Below, piece by piece: positions 59,663 to 64,000 of a stretch of 64,000 nt of DNA. Position numbers and translations under genes: made by a program. Origin of the DNA: Nocardia anocheti. Its GTDB lineage: Bacteria; Actinomycetota; Actinomycetes; Mycobacteriales; Mycobacteriaceae. Numbering within the stretch: the first letter of the stretch is position 1; every line of letters starts with the position of its first letter. Where the stretch lies: NCBI RefSeq assembly GCF_029675105.1, contig NZ_JAQQFV010000003.1, positions 679,757 to 743,756 of the forward strand, written 5' to 3'. The notes beneath the pieces are model-generated. The model had not been told where the DNA came from. It searched no databases and saw only the letters and a program-made list of their open reading frames with translations.

Positions 59663-61435
59663 TCAGCGGGGCGCCGACAGGTCGGTGGTGGCCGCGCCGA
59701 TCCGCCAGGACCCGGCCTCTTCGAACTGGTCGTAGATGCGGGCGAACGCACCGCCGGTCGTGCGCAGGTCCGCGGGTGCGCCGATCTCGACGATCCGGCC
59801 CGCCTCCACGGCCACCACCTGGTCGGCGTCGGCGATGGTCGCGGGTCGGTGCGCGATGACCAGCACGGTCCGCGCGGGGTCGGCGGCGAGTTCGGTGATG
59901 GCCGCGGCCACGGCGTGTTCGTTCTCCGGGTCCAGGGCCGAGGCGGGTTCGTCGACGAGCACGATCCGGGCCTGTTTCAACAGGGCTCGCGCGATCGAGA
60001 CCCGTTGGCGCTCACCGCCGGACAGTGCCGCGCCCGCCTCACCGACGACGGTGTCCCAGCCGTGCGGCAGCCGCTCGATCACCTCGTCGAGGCGGGCCGC
60101 GCGGGCGGCGGCGGCGAGTTCGTCGTCGGTGGCGTCGGGGCGGGCCAGGCGCAGGTTCTCGGCGATCGTGGTGTCGAACAGGTACACGTCCTGGAAGACG
60201 ATGGCGATGTCCGCCAGCAGACTCGAATGGTCGTAGTCGCGCACGTCGACACCGCCGATCCGCACCGCGCCCGCGTCGACATCGAAGAAGCGGGCGATGA
60301 GCCGGGTGAGCGTGGTCTTACCCGCGCCGGACGGGCCGACCACCGCGGTGGTGGTGCCCGCCGGGCAGACCATGCTCACGCCCGCCAGCGCGGGTGGTGT
60401 CCCGGGCGCCCCGTAGGTGTAGGTGACGTCGTCGAATTCGATGGTGGCGTCGGCGGCGCGGCGGAGCGGGTGGGCGTGGCGGGTGGGCAGGGCCGGATTG
60501 TCGAGCACGCGCCGCACCGAGGCCAGGCGGGTGTCGAGCGCGCCGAGCCCGCCGACGTGTCCGGCCAGCGCGCCGAGGGGTTCGAGGAACCGCACGGCCA
60601 GCACGAGCAGCGCGAGACCGGTGGACACCGGCAGGGCCCCAGTGAGGATGCGCTGCGCGCCCACGACGAGCACGGCGACGAATCCGGCCAGCACCACACC
60701 CGCGTAGAGCAGGTCCGGGCCGAGCAGGCGGTTCAGGCCGTGCGCGTAGCGGCGTCGATGGCCGTCGAGCGCGTCGCGCATGTGCCCGGTGCTCGCGTCG
60801 GCCCGGCCCGCGGCGCGCAGGACCGGCTGCGCCTGACCGAATTCCAGGGCGCGCGCGGCGATCTCACGGGCGTCGATCTCCATATCGGCGACCACCTCCG
60901 CGGTGATCCGGCGGTTGCGCCGCACCACGAGCAACGCGACGGGCAGGATGACCAGCATCAGCAGCCCGACCGGCCGGTCCACGACCACCGTGACCACCGC
61001 GATGGTGGCGGGGGTGAGCACACAGGTGATGACTGGCCCGCCCACCACCACGCAGATCCGCGAGATCGCCGTCGCCTCGTTGGTCACGGTGCGCACGAAG
61101 GCACCCTTGTTGGCGGCGGTGAACCAGCCCAGCGGCAGGGTCGTCAGATGCCGCATCAGCCGGTGCCGCAACTGGGCGCCGAGTTCGCTGCTGGCACCGA
61201 ACCCGAGGGGCGTGACCACGACGGTGAGCGCCCAGTACACCGCGACGCCGATCCCGGCCGCCCACAGCCAGCCGGAGGCCGCCGCGAAATCGGGCTCGGG
61301 CCGCAGCAACGCGGCCAGGATCGGGACCAGGCAGCCCAGCAGCAGACCCTGGCCGACGGCCAGCGCGGCTTGCAGACTCACGAACCGGAGCATCGGCGCC
61401 GGGGAGGGCCACAGGCGGTACAGCTGACGAATCAT
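59663..61435 (-). CDS. ABC transporter half-subunit 2 (exporter fold, IrtB/YbtQ-like)
   Basis: 590 aa. Six membrane spans in the first 310 residues with the Type IV exporter fold, then ATPase with Walker A GPSGAGKTT, signature ALSGGERQRVSIARAL, Walker B ARIVLVDEPASALDPEN and H-loop IAHRPATI. ATG 61435 overlaps the previous stop by one base (TGATG). It pairs with the upstream subunit as a heterodimer. Such pairs either export peptides and drugs or, as YbtPQ and IrtAB, import siderophores; the cluster context allows both. Confidence 0.9.
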   Translation of the reverse strand: MIRQLYRLWPSPAPMLRFVSLQAALAVGQGLLLGCLVPILAALLRPEPDFAAASGWLWAAGIGVAVYWALTVVVTPLGFGASSELGAQLRHRLMRHLTTLPLGWFTAANKGAFVRTVTNEATAISRICVVVGGPVITCVLTPATIAVVTVVVDRPVGLLMLVILPVALLVVRRNRRITAEVVADMEIDAREIAARALEFGQAQPVLRAAGRADASTGHMRDALDGHRRRYAHGLNRLLGPDLLYAGVVLAGFVAVLVVGAQRILTGALPVSTGLALLVLAVRFLEPLGALAGHVGGLGALDTRLASVRRVLDNPALPTRHAHPLRRAADATIEFDDVTYTYGAPGTPPALAGVSMVCPAGTTTAVVGPSGAGKTTLTRLIARFFDVDAGAVRIGGVDVRDYDHSSLLADIAIVFQDVYLFDTTIAENLRLARPDATDDELAAAARAARLDEVIERLPHGWDTVVGEAGAALSGGERQRVSIARALLKQARIVLVDEPASALDPENEHAVAAAITELAADPARTVLVIAHRPATIADADQVVAVEAGRIVEIGAPADLRTTGGAFARIYDQFEEAGSWRIGAATTDLSAPR

Positions 61436-63243
61436 CACAGGCTCCTCGGTCGCTGCGCGCGCCACATCCGCGCGAACAACCCGTCTCGGGCGGTCAGTGT
61501 CGCGAAAGTGCCCTGCTCGACCAGTCTTCCGCCGTCGAGCACGACGATCTGGTCGGCGGCGGCGATGGTGTGCAGGCGGTGCGCGATCACCAGGACGGTC
61601 CGGCCCGCGGTGAGCTCGGCCAGTGCCCGCTGCACGGCGGTCTCGCTGTCGGGGTCGAGCGCGGCGGTGGCCTCGTCGAGCACGACGATGGGCGCGTCGG
61701 CGCAGATCGCGCGGGCGATGGTGAGCCGCTGCCGTTCTCCGCCGGACAAGCCGACTCCGGCGGTGTCCAGGACGGTGTCGTAGCCGTCGGGCAGTCGACG
61801 GATCACCTCGTCCACCCGCGCCGCCCGCGCGGCCGCGCGCACCTGCTCGTCGGTGGCCTCCGGCCGTCCGATGCGGATGTTCTCGGTGACCGTGTCGCGC
61901 AGCAGTACGACATCCTGGAAGACCAGCGCCAGCGAGGACAGCAGCGTCCGCGACGACATCGCGCGCACATCGACGCCACCGACGCGCACCGCGCCGCTGT
62001 CGACATCGTGGAAGCGCGCCAGCAGCGCGGCCAGCGTGGATTTGCCCGCCCCCGACGGTCCGACCAGCGCGGTCACGCTGCCCGGCGGGCAGACCAGGTC
62101 GATGTCGACGAGCGCCTCGCAGGTCCCACCGTAGCTGAACGACACCTTCTCCAGCACGATCCCGGCGTCGCGGGGAACATCAGCCGACACCGGGATCGGC
62201 AGTCCCGGCGTCGCCAGCAAGCTGTCGATGTGGCCCGCGGCCATACGCGCGGTGCGCAGGCCGATCGACCCGTGCAGCATCGGGATCGACGACGTGGGCA
62301 GCCCGATGCCGACGACGAGGAACGGCACCAGATCGATCACCGGCAGCCGTCCGGCGTGCACGAACGCCAACCCGGCCGCGAGCACCACCGCCGCGGCGGT
62401 CACCTCCGAGCCGAGCACGCGGTACAGCGCGGAGCTGTAGCGGATCTCGTCGACCCAGACCCGGAACGCGGCCCGCTGTTCCTCCACGGCGCCGGTGAAG
62501 CGATCCAGCACCCGACCGCCCGCGCCGAAGGTCTTCGCCACCGCGATGCCGTCACCGTATTCGACCGCCGACACACTGACCTGGCGTTCCGCGGCGATCA
62601 GGCGCGCCATGTGCCCGGGCATCGACCGCATCGAGAACCGGTAGCCGAGCAGCGCCGCCAGCGGCACCGCCAGGGTGATCAGGCCCATCGGCACGTCGAC
62701 CGCGAGCAGGTACACCGCGGCCACAACCAGCGCGGAGGCGGCGCCGAGGATCTCGCCCAGGGAGTGGGCGAACAGGTGGTGCATGTCCTCGAGGTCGTCG
62801 GTCATCGCCTTCTTCACCTGCGCCGACCCGGCCGCGCGGAACCAGCCCAGCGGCAGCACGCTCAGATGCCCGGCGATGCGGACGCGCAGGTGGTGCAGCA
62901 TTCTCGCGTCGGCGTGATGGCCGACGTGCACCGAGAGCCCCAGCAGCACCACCCGCACCAGCGCACCCACCGCGCCGACGGCCACCCATGCCCACACCGT
63001 GGAATCCACGCGTGGTGCCGGTGTGTCGAACAGCGCGCGGGCGATCTCGGCGAGCGCCACATACGGGGCCAGGCCCGCGGCCTCGCCGACCGCCGAGAAC
63101 ACCGCGCACGCCACCAGGTTGCGGCGCACGGGTCGCAACATCCGCCCCGCCGCGCCGAGCCCGATCAACGCCGGGCGCGCGGGGGTGGTGGGCGTAGCTC
63201 GCACAGCGGGCGGACTCGGCGTTACCGTGTCCGTAACAGTCAT
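61435..63243 (-). CDS. ABC transporter half-subunit 1 (exporter fold, IrtA/YbtP-like core)
   Basis: 602 aa. ATG 63243 chosen because GGAGGGAAGG ends 6 bases upstream; TTG 63249 is an alternative. Six spans, then ATPase with Walker A GPSGAGKST, signature GLSGGERQRLTIARAI, Walker B APIVVLDEATAALDPDS and H-loop IAHRLHTI. There is no N-terminal siderophore-interacting (SIP) domain as in IrtA. First gene of an operon with its partner and flavoprotein B. The promoter region contains a dyad set right after TTGACA, as expected for MerR control by the divergent gene. Confidence 0.9.
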   Translation of the reverse strand: MTVTDTVTPSPPAVRATPTTPARPALIGLGAAGRMLRPVRRNLVACAVFSAVGEAAGLAPYVALAEIARALFDTPAPRVDSTVWAWVAVGAVGALVRVVLLGLSVHVGHHADARMLHHLRVRIAGHLSVLPLGWFRAAGSAQVKKAMTDDLEDMHHLFAHSLGEILGAASALVVAAVYLLAVDVPMGLITLAVPLAALLGYRFSMRSMPGHMARLIAAERQVSVSAVEYGDGIAVAKTFGAGGRVLDRFTGAVEEQRAAFRVWVDEIRYSSALYRVLGSEVTAAAVVLAAGLAFVHAGRLPVIDLVPFLVVGIGLPTSSIPMLHGSIGLRTARMAAGHIDSLLATPGLPIPVSADVPRDAGIVLEKVSFSYGGTCEALVDIDLVCPPGSVTALVGPSGAGKSTLAALLARFHDVDSGAVRVGGVDVRAMSSRTLLSSLALVFQDVVLLRDTVTENIRIGRPEATDEQVRAAARAARVDEVIRRLPDGYDTVLDTAGVGLSGGERQRLTIARAICADAPIVVLDEATAALDPDSETAVQRALAELTAGRTVLVIAHRLHTIAAADQIVVLDGGRLVEQGTFATLTARDGLFARMWRAQRPRSL

Positions 63244-63317
63244 CGCCAACCTTCCCTCCAGGGGCGCCGAATCCTGGTCCGGACAGGCGTTCTCCGCGTC
63301 GCCGCCAGCGTGCCCGC

Positions 63318-63337
63318 TGAAGTGCCCTTCATGTCAA
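63318..63337 (-). promoter_or_regulatory. MerR-type promoter of the ABC operon
   Basis: On the minus strand TTGACA (63337-63332) is followed directly by the dyad TGAAG-4 bases-CTTCA (63331-63318), i.e. the dyad fills the spacer after the -35 element as in MerR-regulated promoters. A good -10 is not obvious. Inferred from position, between the ABC operon and a divergent merR gene. Confidence 0.45.
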
Positions 63338-63393
63338 GCGTCACGCGGGGCGCGAGCGGAAGGGCGGGCGTCGATCGAAGAGGAGGGGCGGCG

Positions 63394-63978
63394 ATGGCCG
63401 ACGAGCACCGGGGCCGTGGGTACACGATCGGGGACGTCTCGGCGCTCTACGATCTCCCGGCCTCGACCCTGCGGTGGTGGGAGAAGCAGGGCGTGCTGCC
63501 CGCCCCGCCACGCACCAGCGACCAGCGGGTCTACGACGAGCAGGCGCTGAGCCGGATCGGGCTGGCCTATCTGTGCTGCGTGATCGGGCGGATGCCCCTA
63601 GCCGCGGCCGCGGTGATCACTTCCGGGCAGCCGGGCAACGCGGAGTGGCAGCGCACGCTGTCCGATCAGATCGACCGCATCGAACGACAGGTGACCGAGC
63701 TCGAGCACGCCAAGAACTACCTCGACCGGTTGCGCCGCTGCCCGGACGACGACCCCATCACCCAGTGCCCGTACCTGGCCAAGGAGATCCTCGACCACAC
63801 CCCGCTCGGGCGCTCCCCCGCGCACTCGCACACCGGGTCCGGGTGTGCGGGGCCCACGCACGGTCCGTGCTGCCGCGCCTGCGGTGGTGAGCTTCCCCCG
63901 CCGAAGCGTGGGCGCCGCCGCGAGTACTGCTCGCCGCGCTGTCGGCAGCGCGCCTACCGGCAGCGGGTCAGCGGCTAG
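63394..63978 (+). CDS. MerR-family regulator with C-terminal zinc-ribbon-like tail
   Basis: 194 aa. Winged HTH at residues 8-75: GYTIGDVSALYDLPASTLRW, WEKQGVLPAPPRTSDQRVYD. A dimerisation helix follows (SDQIDRIERQVTELEHAKNYLDRL), then CPDDDPITQCPYL, with two cysteines of an effector-like loop. The C-terminal 45 residues hold CCRACGG and REYCSPRCRQRAYRQR, a CxxC...CxxxC pattern usually seen in separate small proteins. AGGAGGGG lies 5 bases before ATG 63394. Divergent from the ABC transporter operon, its likely target. The ligand may be the cluster's product. Confidence 0.87.
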   Translation: MADEHRGRGYTIGDVSALYDLPASTLRWWEKQGVLPAPPRTSDQRVYDEQALSRIGLAYLCCVIGRMPLAAAAVITSGQPGNAEWQRTLSDQIDRIERQVTELEHAKNYLDRLRRCPDDDPITQCPYLAKEILDHTPLGRSPAHSHTGSGCAGPTHGPCCRACGGELPPPKRGRRREYCSPRCRQRAYRQRVSG

Positions 63979-64000
63979 GTTCTGTCTCGAAGTGAGTAAG

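Overview
The window is high-GC actinobacterial chromosome, most likely Nocardia or a close relative (Nocardiaceae). The reasons are the strong GC bias at third codon positions, many GTG/TTG starts, 4-bp ATGA/GTGA gene couplings, IdeR/DtxR-type iron boxes, and Acg-like, DoxX and DHA2-MFS families typical of Corynebacteriales. The genus is an inference; there is no rRNA in the window.

Positions 1-17700 are ordinary chromosome: a deaminase fragment, ilvD, a flavodoxin behind an iron box, an MFS pump divergent from an XRE-cupin regulator, small DoxX/GYD proteins, a two-component system next to a VanY-like carboxypeptidase, and two alpha/beta hydrolases around a TetR gene with matching 23-bp dyads.

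Positions 17830-24262 hold a cobalamin riboswitch followed by a four-gene nickel/peptide-type ABC importer, a convergent luciferase-like flavin monooxygenase and a LuxR-type regulator.

Positions 24461-29789 form an iron-uptake and efflux block: a TetR regulator, a FepBDC-type ferric-siderophore importer and a DHA2 MFS exporter. A 17-bp palindrome lies upstream of all three transcription units (perfect before the exporter, 13/17 matches before the other two). IdeR boxes lie next to it at the TetR and importer promoters.

Positions 29821-63243 are a hybrid PKS-NRPS biosynthetic cluster that I read as a caerulomycin/collismycin-type 2,2'-bipyridine pathway. The proposed route is: L-lysine 2-aminotransferase and NikD-like oxidase make picolinate; an aryl-AMP ligase loads it on a free carrier protein; one giant protein (KS-AT-ACP-Cy-A(Cys)-PCP-degenerate C) adds malonate and cysteine; an acyl-CoA-dehydrogenase-like flavoprotein assists ring formation; a C-A-PCP protein adds a temporary residue (leucine in the known pathways); and an amidohydrolase removes it. 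The freed carboxylate would be activated and reduced by an EhpF/EhpG-like pair. A BBE-type oxidase, a class III aminotransferase and flavin monooxygenases could then lead to an amine or oxime, with a hydroxylase and one O-methyltransferase decorating the ring. A heterodimeric ABC transporter and a divergent MerR regulator close the cluster. Bipyridines chelate iron, which makes the adjoining iron-regulated import/export block meaningful.
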